Source: Candidatus Zixiibacteriota bacterium (GTDB taxonomy: Bacteria; Zixibacteria; MSB-5A5; GN15; FEB-12). From it: DNA of 64,000 nt. Positions within the stretch are counted from its first letter, which is position 1. Every line of letters begins with the position of its first letter. Under the pieces are notes generated by a model. That model made no database searches and had not been told where the DNA came from. It saw only the letters and a list, made by a program, of their open reading frames with translations. The translations under genes were made by a program, and so were the position numbers. Location of the stretch: positions 1 through 64,000 of the forward strand of contig JACZXB010000008.1 in assembly GCA_022571845.1 (NCBI GenBank), written 5' to 3'. Shown in pieces: positions 26,889 through 36,597 of this stretch.

Positions 26889-28286
26889 CTACTTCTTTAT
26901 GTTCGGCTTGACCATATCTGCCGGGCGGACTTTCTGGTCAAATTCCTCGGCTGTCATCAGTCCCAGCGCCACCGCAGCTTCTTTTAGGGTGGTGTCATCG
27001 GTGAAAGCTTTTTTGGCAATTTTGGCGGCCTTGTCATAGCCGATGTGCGGGTTTAAGGCAGTTACCAGCATCAGGGAATTATCCAGATACTCTTTGATTT
27101 TAGCATGGTTGGGCTCTATTCCTTGAGCGCAGTTTTTCTCAAAACTATCGCAGGAATCAGCGAGTAACCGTAATGACTGCAGCACGTTGTAAATTATCAT
27201 TGGTTTGAAAACGTTCAGTTCAAAATTGCCCGAGGCGCCACCTATGTTTACGGCAACGTCGTTACCCATTACCTGGGCACAGACCATTGTCATCGCTTCG
27301 CATTGGGTTGGGTTGACTTTGCCCGGCATTATTGACGAACCCGGTTCGTTGGCCGGTATAATAAGTTCGGCAAAACCGCCGCGCGGGCCGGAGGCCATCC
27401 AGCGGATATCGTTGGCTATTTTCATAAGCGAGGCTGCAATAGTTTTGAGGACACCCGAAAATTCGACCATGCTGTCATGACTGGCTAAAGATTCAAACTT
27501 ATTGGGAGCTGTCACAAACGGCTGGCCAGTCAGCTCTGATATTTTTGCGGCGAACTTAACGGCAAACTCCGGGTGACTGTTGATGCCGGTGCCGACTGCC
27601 GTGCCGCCCTGAGCCAGCTGGTACAATCTTTTGGAGGCATCTGCTATTCTGTCCAGCCCGTTTGAAAGCATGGTGACATATCCGGAAAACTCCTGTCCTA
27701 ACGTCAGCGGCGTGGCGTCCATTAAATGTGTCCGACCGATTTTGATAATATCTTTGAAACTTTCGGATTTTTGTTTAAGCGTATCGCGCAATTTTGTTAT
27801 GGCCGGAATCAGCCGTCTCTGGATTTCTTCGATTGTAGCCACGTGCATGGCGGTTGGAAAAACATCGTTGGATGACTGCGACTTGTTGACATCGTCATTG
27901 GGATGCACCGGTTTTTTTGATCCAATCTTTCCGCCGGACAGTTCGATGGCGCGATTGGAGATGACTTCGTTACAGTTCATATTTGTCTGCGTGCCCGAGC
28001 CGGTCTGCCAGATTACCAGCGGGAAATTGTCATCGAGTTTACCTGCGATAACTTCGTCGGCTGCTTTTATGATTATGTCACGTATATCATCGGCTATCAG
28101 GTCGAGTTCGGAGTTCACCAAAACTGCAGTTTTTTTAATCAGCCCTAAGGCCCGAATAATTTCAGGCGGCATCTTCTCATCGCCGATTTTGAAATTTTCT
28201 AAAGAACGAGCGGTTTGGGCGCCGTAATACTTATCAGAAGGGACTTTAATCTCCCCCATCGAATCTGACTCTGTGCGAAATGACAT
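26889..28286 (-). CDS. fumC: Class II fumarate hydratase
   Basis: A 465-residue enzyme that interconverts fumarate and malate in the citric-acid cycle. The family signature [13 protein letters not shown] is exact. Other blocks are [42 protein letters not shown] and [20 protein letters not shown], with the catalytic residues. The iron-free class II type tolerates oxygen. ATG at 28286 follows GGAGGTAAA. It lies 63 bases upstream of rqcH on the same strand. Confidence 0.97.
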   Translation of the reverse strand: MSFRTESDSMGEIKVPSDKYYGAQTARSLENFKIGDEKMPPEIIRALGLIKKTAVLVNSELDLIADDIRDIIIKAADEVIAGKLDDNFPLVIWQTGSGTQTNMNCNEVISNRAIELSGGKIGSKKPVHPNDDVNKSQSSNDVFPTAMHVATIEEIQRRLIPAITKLRDTLKQKSESFKDIIKIGRTHLMDATPLTLGQEFSGYVTMLSNGLDRIADASKRLYQLAQGGTAVGTGINSHPEFAVKFAAKISELTGQPFVTAPNKFESLASHDSMVEFSGVLKTIAASLMKIANDIRWMASGPRGGFAELIIPANEPGSSIMPGKVNPTQCEAMTMVCAQVMGNDVAVNIGGASGNFELNVFKPMIIYNVLQSLRLLADSCDSFEKNCAQGIEPNHAKIKEYLDNSLMLVTALNPHIGYDKAAKIAKKAFTDDTTLKEAAVALGLMTAEEFDQKVRPADMVKPNIKK

Positions 28287-28356
28287 TTTACCTCCGCAAG
28301 CTGTTATGTTGCTTCAAGTTCCGGATCTAGAAAAGCCGGCATTTTCAATAAGGGAC

Positions 28357-28385
28357 TTGTAAAACAACAATCAGGACTATATATT
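28357..28385 (+). promoter_or_regulatory. Candidate sigma-70-type promoter
   Basis: TTGTAA (28357-28362), 17 bases, TATATT (28380-28385), 58 bases before the probable ATG at 28443. It lies between the divergent fumC and the barrel gene. The -10 is the same as at 6218. Confidence 0.4.
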
Positions 28386-28442
28386 TACAGGTAATCATAA
28401 GCAATACCTTTCAAAAAGGAAATCCAAATTATGGGCTGTAAA

Positions 28443-29396
28443 ATGAGGAAAATTTACCTTTTGCTATTTGTGGTTGCTGTCTTTTTTACGGTCAATCAAG
28501 CTTGGGCAGCTACAGCTTCTCTGGTCGAGCTCTTTGACGGCACCACCTATGAAAACGTTGAATTTAGGGTTGATAAATCTTACAAAGTAATCAGCTTTAA
28601 GATAGACGGTAAGAAAAAGAACATCAGCTTTACGGATATTTCAAGAATACTTGACAATAATGGAGAAGATGTTACTGCCAGATATCTTGGCAAGTACATG
28701 AAGACCAGTCAGGCTATGCAGAGCCAATCTGACATGACCGTCCAGAAAAAGGAAGACTGGCTGGGCGAAACTGATCCTATAAGAGAGAAATATAATAAAC
28801 CTCTCTGGAGTGTGGCCTTTCCCATAAGCGCCAATTTCAGCATTCCCGCGGGCAGTTACTACCAGGGGTTCAAAGCCGGCCTTGGGTTTTCTGGTGAAAT
28901 TTTGATTTCAATCAATAGAAATCTTTCACTGCGAGGTACAGTTTCCAAATCCGGAATGCAGGATGACTTAGAAGAGATTGCTCCCGGGTTTAGAATAATT
29001 GATGACAACCTCAAGTTCAATGTCTGGAAATATTATATTTCATTGCAATTCAGCAACGGTCCCAACTGGTCGGCCAATAAAAAGATGGGACTTTACGGTT
29101 TCGGCGGAATTGGCGCAGTTTCTCATAAACTCACGGGAGCGGCAATAATACAGGACCCGGCCACAGACTCGATGTTCATTATAATCGGCTCAGGGGAAGG
29201 CGACTCGAAACTTGCCCTTACCTCCGGCTTTGGCTTTGTTGGCCTGCTCTCTCCGTCGTTCGGGGTAGAATTTGGAAGTACTATTGATGTCATAATAGTT
29301 GGCACCAGACAAGGCACCGCTGGCTATGATCCCTATGGAAATGTACAGACTGCATTACTATTGGACTTTCATGTTGGCCTTATAACTTTTTTGTAG
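28443..29396 (+). CDS. Hypothetical exported beta-barrel protein
   Basis: A 317-residue protein with a signal peptide (MRKIYLLLFVVAVFF... QAWA). ATG 28443 is chosen over ATG 28431 because the signal begins there. Residues ~25-75 form a small domain that reads VELFDGTTYENVEFRVDKSY and IDGKKKNISFTDISRI, similar to the N-terminal domain of other FCB outer-membrane proteins. The remainder alternates amphipathic strands and ends in LDFHVGLITFL, with a terminal aromatic-leucine pattern that suggests an outer-membrane barrel. I do not recognise a family. A lipoprotein gene follows by 33 bases. Confidence 0.7.
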   Translation: MRKIYLLLFVVAVFFTVNQAWAATASLVELFDGTTYENVEFRVDKSYKVISFKIDGKKKNISFTDISRILDNNGEDVTARYLGKYMKTSQAMQSQSDMTVQKKEDWLGETDPIREKYNKPLWSVAFPISANFSIPAGSYYQGFKAGLGFSGEILISINRNLSLRGTVSKSGMQDDLEEIAPGFRIIDDNLKFNVWKYYISLQFSNGPNWSANKKMGLYGFGGIGAVSHKLTGAAIIQDPATDSMFIIIGSGEGDSKLALTSGFGFVGLLSPSFGVEFGSTIDVIIVGTRQGTAGYDPYGNVQTALLLDFHVGLITFL

Positions 29397-29429
29397 CTAT
29401 ATAATTAAACTAAGACCGGGGAGTATATT

Positions 29430-30008
29430 ATGAACTTTTGGAAAAGAACGTTACCGCTTTTTGCCGTCATGGCAATATTGATTGCCAGTGGCTGCGCCAA
29501 AAACTACCGAATCACTCAGGAGCTGGAAGCACCTATTGATAGAACAGCAATCGCAACAATAGGTGAAATAGTAGATTTGCTTCCTGACGATTTCGATGAA
29601 GGCAAGAAACCTACAGCAGAGCAGATTGATGCGTTTAAGTCTCATCTCACAGCGCAATTGCGAGACAAGGAGATTTTTGGTGCCGTGGCATACGATGAGC
29701 CCGATGCTGAATATGTGGTTGAAGGTTCTGTTCTGGAATTCAAAAAAGGCAGTGGTCTTGTTCGTGCCTTGATTGGTTTCGGTATCGGCAGCGCAAAAGT
29801 GACTACTGAATTGAAACTGATTAAGAAGGCCAAAGGCCCCGAGGAACAGGACGAAGTAATATTCGCCGGCAACTTTAAGCAGACGGTTTCTGATTGGACA
29901 GAGTCGGGTGACAAGATTTTTGAGAGGGTCGCCAAAGATTTTGTCAAAGCTCTCAAAAAGAGGATGAAAAAATTAGAAAAAGAGATGGCTTCCGGAAAAG
30001 AGAGTTAG
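29430..30008 (+). CDS. DUF4410-like lipoprotein
   Basis: A 192-residue protein with lipobox ASGC (Cys about residue 22) and a good ribosome site (GGGGAG before ATG). The mature part has the layout of DUF4410 proteins: a helical segment with KSHLTAQLRDKEIFGAVAYD, the strand YVVEGSVLEFKKGSGLVRAL, a glycine segment IGFGIGSAKVTTELKLI, and a C-terminal helix. DUF4410 proteins resemble TolB-N/LptE-type outer-membrane lipoproteins; no function is known. It converges with lysS. Confidence 0.7.
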   Translation: MNFWKRTLPLFAVMAILIASGCAKNYRITQELEAPIDRTAIATIGEIVDLLPDDFDEGKKPTAEQIDAFKSHLTAQLRDKEIFGAVAYDEPDAEYVVEGSVLEFKKGSGLVRALIGFGIGSAKVTTELKLIKKAKGPEEQDEVIFAGNFKQTVSDWTESGDKIFERVAKDFVKALKKRMKKLEKEMASGKES

Positions 30009-30052
30009 GCTAAGTTCATCTGTTTATTTTTCAAAAAGCAGCATCCAGCGAT

Positions 30053-31627
30053 TTAAGAGTTTTCCTCTGTTGCAATCTGTGCCAGGATTTTTGAAAACTG
30101 CCCGGAACCGTCGCCGGCATCTTTCATCTGAGGAAATAAAATAACATCCCGGATAGTCTGCTGATTGGTCAAAATCATGACCAGCCGGTCAATGCCGAAA
30201 CCAAGCCCGGCGGTGGGAGGCATGCCGTAAGCCAGTGCCGTCACAAAATCATCATCCAACGGCTGGGCTTCCTCGTCACCGGCATCCAGAGCTTTCCCCT
30301 GTTCAATAAAGCGCTGTAACTGGTCGACCGGGTCGTTTAATTCGCTAAAGGCGTTACCCGTTTCCTGTCCGGCAATGAAAAGCTCAAAGCGCTCGGTAAG
30401 ACGTGGATCATCGCGATGCTTTTTAGCAAGAGGTGAGATTTCTACCGGAAAGTCTGCTACAAAGGTCGGTTGAATCAAAGTATGCTCAACTTTTTTCTCC
30501 CAGAGAGCTTCGATTACTTTGCCGCGGTTGATTAAGCCTTCGCCTGCTACCCCGTGTTCTTTGGCGGCTTTTTTAACTTCTTCAAATGACATATCGGTTA
30601 AATCAACGCCGATGGCATCGTTAATTGAACCAATCATGGTGACCCATTTGAATTTCGGTTCAAAATCCAGCTGGTGGTCGCCATATTGGATTTTATAACT
30701 ACCGTGAATTTTGAAGACGACATCGCGCAATAGATCTTCAAACAGTGCCGCAATATCTTTGTAATCGGCGTAGGCCCAGTACATTTCTATCATAGAAAAT
30801 TCCGGGTTGTGCAGCCGGCTTAAGCCCTCGTTTCTGAAATCTTTGCAGAACTCCCAGACTTTATCAAAGCCACCGACAATCAGGCGTTTCAGATAAAGTT
30901 CGTCGGCGATACGGAGAAACATTTCTTTGCCCAGTTTTTCGTGATAAGTTTTAAACGGCTTGGCGGCCCCGCCTCCGTAGAGCGGCTGAAGAATCGGCGT
31001 TTCTACTTCGAGAAATCCCTTACTATTTAAAAAATCCCGAATCGTCTGAATGATTTCTGTCCGTTTTCTGAAGACTTCACGTACTTCGGGGCTGACTATC
31101 AAATCAGCATAGCGTCTGCGATAGCGGGTTTCGACGTCAGTCAGGCCGGAATGTTTATCCGGCAGCGGATGAAGTGATTTACACAGAATTTCGTAGCTTG
31201 CGACTTTGATAGTTTTCTCTCCGGTGCGGGTGGTGAACATAGTCCCCCGGCAGCCGACAATGTCCCCCAGATCCAGAATATCAAATCGCTCAAAGTTCTC
31301 TGCTCCGACATCGTTAGTTTTTAAGTAAACCTGGATTTTTCCGCTTTGGTCATGGACATCGGCAAAAATTGATTTGCCCATTTTGCGTTTGAGCATAATG
31401 CGGCCGGCTATTGAAACTTCGGTCGCACTCTCTACAAGTTTTTCAAAATTTTCTTGCAATTCCAAGGCGCTATGTGTCCGCTCGTATTTATAGGGATAGG
31501 GATTTATGCCTTCTTTTTCGAATTTAAGCACTTTATTGCGGCGCGTTCTTACTAATTCCGCAAGCGGCTTTTGGGTTTCGGTTCTATCGCCGCTCTGGTT
31601 TTGATTTATATGTTTTTCGTCTGACAT
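30053..31627 (-). CDS. lysS: Lysyl-tRNA synthetase, class II
   Basis: A 524-residue enzyme that charges tRNA-Lys. The N-terminal OB-fold binds the anticodon (ESATEVSIAGRIMLKRKMGK). The class II core shows motif 2 in FRNEGLSRLHNPEFSMIEMY, motif 3 in GLGFGIDRLVM, and the family block QPLYGGGAAKPFKTY. The sequence is complete. It is the last gene of the minus-strand series running from kdsA, 26 bases after coaD. Confidence 0.97.
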   Translation of the reverse strand: MSDEKHINQNQSGDRTETQKPLAELVRTRRNKVLKFEKEGINPYPYKYERTHSALELQENFEKLVESATEVSIAGRIMLKRKMGKSIFADVHDQSGKIQVYLKTNDVGAENFERFDILDLGDIVGCRGTMFTTRTGEKTIKVASYEILCKSLHPLPDKHSGLTDVETRYRRRYADLIVSPEVREVFRKRTEIIQTIRDFLNSKGFLEVETPILQPLYGGGAAKPFKTYHEKLGKEMFLRIADELYLKRLIVGGFDKVWEFCKDFRNEGLSRLHNPEFSMIEMYWAYADYKDIAALFEDLLRDVVFKIHGSYKIQYGDHQLDFEPKFKWVTMIGSINDAIGVDLTDMSFEEVKKAAKEHGVAGEGLINRGKVIEALWEKKVEHTLIQPTFVADFPVEISPLAKKHRDDPRLTERFELFIAGQETGNAFSELNDPVDQLQRFIEQGKALDAGDEEAQPLDDDFVTALAYGMPPTAGLGFGIDRLVMILTNQQTIRDVILFPQMKDAGDGSGQFSKILAQIATEENS

Positions 31628-31653
31628 CTGTTCTTTTCTTTTGGTTCTGATTG

Positions 31654-32157
31654 TTATTTTGTTTTCTGCTCAAACATTTTTACGACATTTGCAGGGACCA
31701 GGTCTTCGACATTTCCGCCATGGCGGGCGACGTCTTTGACGATTGTCGAAGAAAGATAGACCCAGGATAGTGACGGCATCAAGAAAACTGTCTCTACATT
31801 TCTGGCAAGTTTGCGGTTCATCAGGGCCATCTGAAACTCGTATTCAAAATCCGAGACAGCTCTGAGTCCACGGATAATCGCAACCGCCTTTTCACGTTGG
31901 GCCAGTTCAGCCAGGAGACCCTCGAATCCGATTACTTTTATTTCGCAGGCCATACTTTTTTCGGTGCTGGCCTGTTTGACCATGTCCAAACGTTCTTCAA
32001 AACTGAACATGGCTGATTTTCCGGCAGACTTTGAAACGGCTATTGTCAGACTGTCAAATAGATGGCAAGCACGCTCCATCAGCGAAATATGTCCGTTTGT
32101 AACCGGGTCAAAAGTCCCCGGATAAATAGCCATTCTTTTGGATTTGCTTTCGCTCAA
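31654..32157 (-). CDS. coaD: Pantetheine-phosphate adenylyltransferase
   Basis: A 167-residue enzyme that makes dephospho-CoA from 4'-phosphopantetheine and ATP. The nucleotidyltransferase motif is YPGTFDPVTNGHISLMERA, with the T/NxGH element. Other blocks are VAIIRGLRAVSDFEYEFQMA, and LSSTIVKDVARHGG near the end. It is a hexameric cytosolic enzyme. It lies in the series between the pilM-like gene and lysS. Confidence 0.95.
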   Translation of the reverse strand: MSESKSKRMAIYPGTFDPVTNGHISLMERACHLFDSLTIAVSKSAGKSAMFSFEERLDMVKQASTEKSMACEIKVIGFEGLLAELAQREKAVAIIRGLRAVSDFEYEFQMALMNRKLARNVETVFLMPSLSWVYLSSTIVKDVARHGGNVEDLVPANVVKMFEQKTK

Positions 32158-32229
32158 TATATAGTCCGCACTTATTGTATCAGAATATCTGTCGAGGCAA
32201 AATATGAAAGTGGCTCGAAGCAGGCAAGT

Positions 32230-33078
32230 TTATTCGGTCGTCAATCCGAGCGCTACCAGAAAATCTATAGCGGATAATCCTGTTTCTGAGACTGAGTCAG
32301 ATAGTCGGGAAGGCATTATTTCTGGCTCACCTATTTTTAGTCCCAGTTTGCGTTCGAGGATTTCTATGTCTCGGTCTGTAAATAAATGGCCGCAGATATA
32401 AAGGCTTTCAAGCTCAACATCTTGGTAATGTTTGCAAAGAGAATTATGCTTAAAATTCAGGAAAGTTTTAAGCTCAGCTGCTAATCGGAACATATCCCTG
32501 TCGCTGCCGCTGGTGAGCCTTTGCCAGTCAAAATGTCCCAGGGCAACAATCCTTTTCTCATTAATAAAACAGAGCGAAGCTCTCCTGTCTGAAAAATCCG
32601 TCAGGCATATCAAGCCGCTTGTCTGATTATGGCAGTAGCGCAAAAATCCAAGACCCAGCGCCACCGCTCTCATCTTAAAACCTGATATGTTTTTCTCTTG
32701 GGCCAGCATATCAGACAGAACGGTTTTTCTGGTAAGAAGACAGATGAAGCGATTCTTCTGATTGGTCGCGATCGTATCGTAGCAGAACTGCTGGGGATCT
32801 TCCGGCAGGGAATGTTTTAGCTCAAACTTTATTTGTTCCTCTAAGTCATCGGCATCCGGGTTGGCGATGCTAACCTCTTTGACCATCACCAGATTATCCG
32901 CAATTGAAAAGTAGTTTTCGGTTCCGCTTAGCTCGGTTTCCAGTCTCATTTTTTCATCAATTAATTGAGAGGAAATCGAAGTTATTCTGGCTCCATATTC
33001 GGATATCGCTATTTCAATAGCCTTGCGCTGGCCTCCGGCAATATCCAGCCCTAGTATTCTATCGCTTTGGTGGTCCAT
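32230..33078 (-). CDS. PilM-like actin-fold protein
   Basis: A 282-residue protein starting DRILGLDIAGGQRKAIEIAI, the first phosphate-binding strand pair of the actin/PilM fold. The region LEEQIKFELKHSLPEDPQQF resembles the PilM segment that holds the amphipathic helix, but the protein is shorter than PilM (~350) and diverges at the C-terminus. PilM is the cytosolic part of the type IV pilus assembly complex. No pilN, pilO or pilQ gene follows here. The start overlaps comEA by 28 bases, implying coupling with a DNA-uptake protein. Assignment is moderate. Confidence 0.65.
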   Translation of the reverse strand: MDHQSDRILGLDIAGGQRKAIEIAISEYGARITSISSQLIDEKMRLETELSGTENYFSIADNLVMVKEVSIANPDADDLEEQIKFELKHSLPEDPQQFCYDTIATNQKNRFICLLTRKTVLSDMLAQEKNISGFKMRAVALGLGFLRYCHNQTSGLICLTDFSDRRASLCFINEKRIVALGHFDWQRLTSGSDRDMFRLAAELKTFLNFKHNSLCKHYQDVELESLYICGHLFTDRDIEILERKLGLKIGEPEIMPSRLSDSVSETGLSAIDFLVALGLTTE

Positions 33079-33443
33079 TTGTTTATCTTCAGGTAGGGTT
33101 TCAATTTTTCAAATTTTTTGGCGCCAATACCGGAAACTTCGGTAATGTCTACCTCTTTTTCAAATCTATGGTGCTGCCGATATTCAATTATTCTATCTGC
33201 CAGAACTTTGCCGACACCCGGTAAAAGTTCCAGCGAATCAGCCGGTGCGGTGTTGGGATCCAGCACAAAAATACCTGTTAATTTCCGCTCCGGCTCACCA
33301 ATATAGACATTAAAACCTGGTGAAGCTGAGGTGGGCACAGAAAACGACTTTACAAACAGGTAACCAGCCATTATCAGTATGCTTCCACTGAGAATCGCCA
33401 GAAATTTTAACTGCCTTGACGAAAAATCAAAAAACTGATTCAT
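33051..33443 (-). CDS. comEA: ComEA-like helix-hairpin-helix DNA-binding protein
   Basis: A 130-residue protein with an N-terminal membrane anchor (FLAILSGSILIMAGYLFV, residues 14-31) and a C-terminal pair of helix-hairpin-helix motifs, LELLPGVGKVLADRIIEY and ITEVSGIGAKKFEKLKPYL. ComEA binds incoming double-stranded DNA in the periplasm during natural transformation and pulls it through the outer membrane. It overlaps the pilM-like gene by 28 bases. It agrees with comM at 10.4 kb in suggesting that the organism may be competent, although comEC was not seen. Confidence 0.87.
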   Translation of the reverse strand: MNQFFDFSSRQLKFLAILSGSILIMAGYLFVKSFSVPTSASPGFNVYIGEPERKLTGIFVLDPNTAPADSLELLPGVGKVLADRIIEYRQHHRFEKEVDITEVSGIGAKKFEKLKPYLKINKWTTKAIEY

Positions 33444-33499
33444 AATGTTAATAATAAATTTACTTACTGAAAAGTAAGGCGTAAACCAATAAATGGCAA

Positions 33500-34063
33500 C
33501 TATTCTGAGCTGTTCTGGTTGTCCCGAATCGTCCCGGAGACACGATTAAGAATTTTGATGCGGGTCAGACCGGGGTCCGTTTCCATGCCCCAGCCGGTGA
33601 TAACATCACCATTTTTAGTAATCCTGACGAAGGCGTCGGTCTCGATCTTATCAGTATTGAAATTCCAAAAGAGGTAATCAGTTTCGAGTTTTGAACTGTC
33701 GCTAGTTGTGACCACAACATTGCCGTAAACATAAAGAAGTTTGCTTCTTTCCCGGATAATCCCTGAATCACCAACCAATTCTGTCTTAATCTGACCGGTG
33801 GAATCAAAAAAATCGATTTCAAGCTGATATGCCATAGTCGAATCTTGAGCTTCGAATTTCAAAAGCCTCTCAGCTATAATCTCTGTTGTTACTACATCTC
33901 TTTCGTAGAGATGAATAGTGGCACCCCTTAATTCTGAGTCAGGGACAAGTGTCCGGTCTTCTGTAGAGTCGGAATCCACTGAGACCTTTTCCTCTCTGGA
34001 ACAACCGCCAATAACAACTGCCATGAGAGATAAGAGAGCTAATATGTAGAAACTTTTTTTCAT
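33500..34063 (-). CDS. lptC: LptC-like LPS export protein, lipoprotein form
   Basis: A 187-residue protein. The N-terminus is a lipoprotein signal (VIGGCSREEK), whereas classical LptC has a plain membrane anchor. The LptC/DUF1239 domain follows: a pattern of short beta strands (GATIHLYERDVVTTEII, QDSTMAYQLEIDFFDSTGQ, KLLYVYGNVVVTTSD, LETDYLFWNFNTDKIE) that make the beta-jellyroll bridge. It would take lipopolysaccharide from LptBFG to LptA. Its position next to the LpxL-like and kds genes supports the role. Confidence 0.85.
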   Translation of the reverse strand: MKKSFYILALLSLMAVVIGGCSREEKVSVDSDSTEDRTLVPDSELRGATIHLYERDVVTTEIIAERLLKFEAQDSTMAYQLEIDFFDSTGQIKTELVGDSGIIRERSKLLYVYGNVVVTTSDSSKLETDYLFWNFNTDKIETDAFVRITKNGDVITGWGMETDPGLTRIKILNRVSGTIRDNQNSSE

Positions 34064-34135
34064 TCTATCTTTCTAAGTTTAAGTCAGGGCGCCAAATGTC
34101 GTCAATTTGCCAAAAATGTCAAGTCCTTATCTTCC

Positions 34136-35035
34136 CTAAGGTGCCGTATGCCAGCGGTTGTGCATCCAGATCCATTGTTCACGATATTGGTCGATTAGTT
34201 CTTCGAGGACATGGTGGCAAGCCAGAGTCGTCTGGCAGATATCAGCTTTTGAGCCTCCCTTATATGTTATCGGAATCTCGGGTTTGATAATAACCTGATA
34301 CCTGCCCATTTTACTCCTTATACAAACCATAGGCATCAGGGTCGCGCCTGTTCTGGCGGCTATAATTAATTGTCCCGCAGGCACTTTGGAGGGGCGGCCG
34401 AATGTCGGCAGGAAAACAGACCTGAGCCTGGCAGAATCCAAATCGATCACCGCTCCAATCGCCCCCCCGGCTCTTAGCCAGCTAATAATTTTTTGAGGCG
34501 GCTCAGTGGAATCAAAATTGACAATGCCCATTTTCTGACGCTTTTCAAGGAGCAGATTATTGAGTTTAGAGTCGGCCAGTTTTCTGCCGATTGCTCCTAC
34601 TTTATAACCAAGCTTTACCAGATAAGCGGCCAGCAGCTCAAAATTTCCTAAATGCCCGGTAATCCCCAGCACCCCTTTTCCCCTATTGTAAGCACGGTCA
34701 AAATATTCGAGCCCGCTGCAATCTACAACTTTTAGAATTTCATCGGGATGCAAAGAGGAAAACCTCATCAGGTCTGCAATGTTTCTGCCGCTATTGATAT
34801 AAAATGTTCTGCCGATCGATATTTTTTCATTGGCAGTCAGAGAATTTTCGTAGGCGATTGAAAGATGTCTGAAAATTCTTATCTGGTCGCGAGTAACAAT
34901 TTTATGTGCAGCCAGCCCCAGCCAGCTTCCGGCAAACATCGCCAGTGGCCGCGGCAGGAAATTAAACAAGCGGTCGAACATAACAGCAATGCTGTAAACT
35001 AATTTTCGTCTAATTTTCTGAGCAAGTTTCATCAA
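34136..35035 (-). CDS. LpxL/HtrB-family lipid A acyltransferase
   Basis: A 299-residue membrane-associated acyltransferase. The catalytic motif H-x4-E is in GVLGITGHLGNFELLAAYL. Other family blocks are the IGRKLADSKLNNLLLEKRQK region and the late RYQVIIKPEIPI strand. An N-terminal hydrophobic stretch anchors it to the inner membrane. It adds a secondary fatty acid to Kdo-lipid A (LpxL) or a related lipid. The neighbouring kdsA, kdsC, kdsD and lptC support the lipid A role; which acyl position it serves cannot be told. Confidence 0.88.
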   Translation of the reverse strand: MMKLAQKIRRKLVYSIAVMFDRLFNFLPRPLAMFAGSWLGLAAHKIVTRDQIRIFRHLSIAYENSLTANEKISIGRTFYINSGRNIADLMRFSSLHPDEILKVVDCSGLEYFDRAYNRGKGVLGITGHLGNFELLAAYLVKLGYKVGAIGRKLADSKLNNLLLEKRQKMGIVNFDSTEPPQKIISWLRAGGAIGAVIDLDSARLRSVFLPTFGRPSKVPAGQLIIAARTGATLMPMVCIRSKMGRYQVIIKPEIPITYKGGSKADICQTTLACHHVLEELIDQYREQWIWMHNRWHTAP

Positions 35036-35099
35036 GCTCTTCTCAATTGAAATGCTAAAACTAATATATCAAAGAATTATTTGCCGGCAATGTGAACAA

Positions 35100-36065
35100 T
35101 CAGACAAGTTTCGATTTGAGAATATCATGAAGGTGAATTATGCCGATTAGTTTTTGAGTTTCGTCTACTGTCGGAAGTTGCGAAATCGAATGTTTTTCCA
35201 TAATTGCCAGACCGGCGTCAAGCACGGCAGACTGCACTATAGCCTTGGGATGTTTTATCATTACATCTTCGGCTTTGTAGCTAAACAAATCTTGGTTTTG
35301 TTCTGCCAGTCGCCTCAAGTCGCCATCGGTAAAAATCCCTGCAATCTTGCCGGTCTCATCTTTGATGACAACACAGCCAAGACGCTTGGATGTCATCATA
35401 AGAATCATTTCTTTCATGGTAGCATCTTTATTAACCAACGGAATATCATCACCAGTGTGATGAAGTTCAGAGATAAGCTTGACCAGCCTCCTGCCCAAAA
35501 ATCCGCCGGGGTGAAGGGCTGCAAAATCATCTGCTGTAAAATTTCTTGCTTTTAACATGGCAATTGCGATGGCGTCGCCCATGACCAAAGCCGCGGTAGA
35601 AGACGAGGTCGGCACCAAATTATTCGGGCAGGCTTCTTTGTCTACAGAACAGTCCAGCGGAATATCGGCGCGTTTATATAATTCAGAGTCTACCGTGCCA
35701 CACAGTCCTATTATTGTTATCCCAAGCCTGCGGGCAGTTGCCAAAAGCAATTCTATTTCGCCCATCTGCCCTGATTTGGAAACTAGTAACATAACGTCGC
35801 TGGCTGTAATCAGTCCCAGCTCGCCGTGCATTGCATCGGCCGGATGTAAAAACGATGAAGGAATTCCGGTTGAATTAAATGTCGCACTGATTTTTTTTCC
35901 AATCAGGCCGGACTTGCCCATACCGGCGACTACCACCCGCCCCTGGCAGTTTAAGATAGTCTCGACAGCGCGGTTGAATTTTTGATCGAGCCGGTCGGCC
36001 AGCGCCGCTACGGCCTCTGCTTCTATAGCGATAACTTCTTTGGCCAGTTTCAGATAGTCAGTCAT
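35100..36065 (-). CDS. kdsD: Arabinose-5-phosphate isomerase
   Basis: A 321-residue enzyme that converts ribulose-5-phosphate into arabinose-5-phosphate, the Kdo precursor. An N-terminal SIS domain (VVVAGMGKSGLIGKKISATF, HPADAMHGELGLI, LLVSKSGQMGEIE) is followed by two CBS domains (about 205-255 and 270-321, with IAGIFTDGDLRRLAEQ and LIGIIHLHDILKS). The start codon shares one base with the kdsC stop (TAATG), so they are translated together. Confidence 0.95.
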   Translation of the reverse strand: MTDYLKLAKEVIAIEAEAVAALADRLDQKFNRAVETILNCQGRVVVAGMGKSGLIGKKISATFNSTGIPSSFLHPADAMHGELGLITASDVMLLVSKSGQMGEIELLLATARRLGITIIGLCGTVDSELYKRADIPLDCSVDKEACPNNLVPTSSSTAALVMGDAIAIAMLKARNFTADDFAALHPGGFLGRRLVKLISELHHTGDDIPLVNKDATMKEMILMMTSKRLGCVVIKDETGKIAGIFTDGDLRRLAEQNQDLFSYKAEDVMIKHPKAIVQSAVLDAGLAIMEKHSISQLPTVDETQKLIGIIHLHDILKSKLV

Positions 36066-36592
36066 TACAAAAATTCCTTAGGGTCTTTCTCTAGCGCTTC
36101 AAAATAATATTCCAGAAGTTCCCGTACGGCGCCATTGCCTCCGGTCTTGCTTGTTACAAAATCAGCGTTTTCGATTAGTTCCGGCGCTGAATCTGCTACT
36201 GCAATGCCCAGGCCTGCTTTTTTAACCAGGCTGACATCCATTATTTCGTTGCCGACAAAGGCTATTTGATGGTAGTCTAAGTCGAGTTTATCCAGCAGCG
36301 GCTTAACCATTTGAACTTTGTCCTTATGCTCCTGCAAAACATGCTTGACGCCAAGGTCTTTCATTCTTGATTCGGTAGCTTTTGAGGAACGCCTTGAGAC
36401 AATGGCAATCTCCAGTCCGGCTTGCATGGCCAACACCATAAAAAGACCGTCTGAAATATTAAACTTTTTAAGTTCAAAGTTGTCCGGCCCAAAATAGATG
36501 CTGTCGTCGGTTAAGACACCATCAACATCGAGGGCTAACAACTTTATCTCTTTTAGTTTTGCTTTTAGTTCTGTCGATGAAAGTTTTGTCAT
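36065..36592 (-). CDS. kdsC: 3-deoxy-D-manno-octulosonate 8-phosphate phosphatase
   Basis: A 175-residue HAD-type C0 phosphatase. The nucleophile and acid-base pair are in LALDVDGVLTDDSIYFG. The serine-arginine motif is VSRRSSKATE and the last motif is GNEIMDVSL, each a slight variant of the usual SGRSS and GDDxxD. It removes phosphate from Kdo-8-P in the third step of Kdo synthesis and normally works as a tetramer. It lies between kdsA and kdsD. Confidence 0.92.
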   Translation of the reverse strand: MTKLSSTELKAKLKEIKLLALDVDGVLTDDSIYFGPDNFELKKFNISDGLFMVLAMQAGLEIAIVSRRSSKATESRMKDLGVKHVLQEHKDKVQMVKPLLDKLDLDYHQIAFVGNEIMDVSLVKKAGLGIAVADSAPELIENADFVTSKTGGNGAVRELLEYYFEALEKDPKEFL

Positions 36593-36597
36593 GATTG

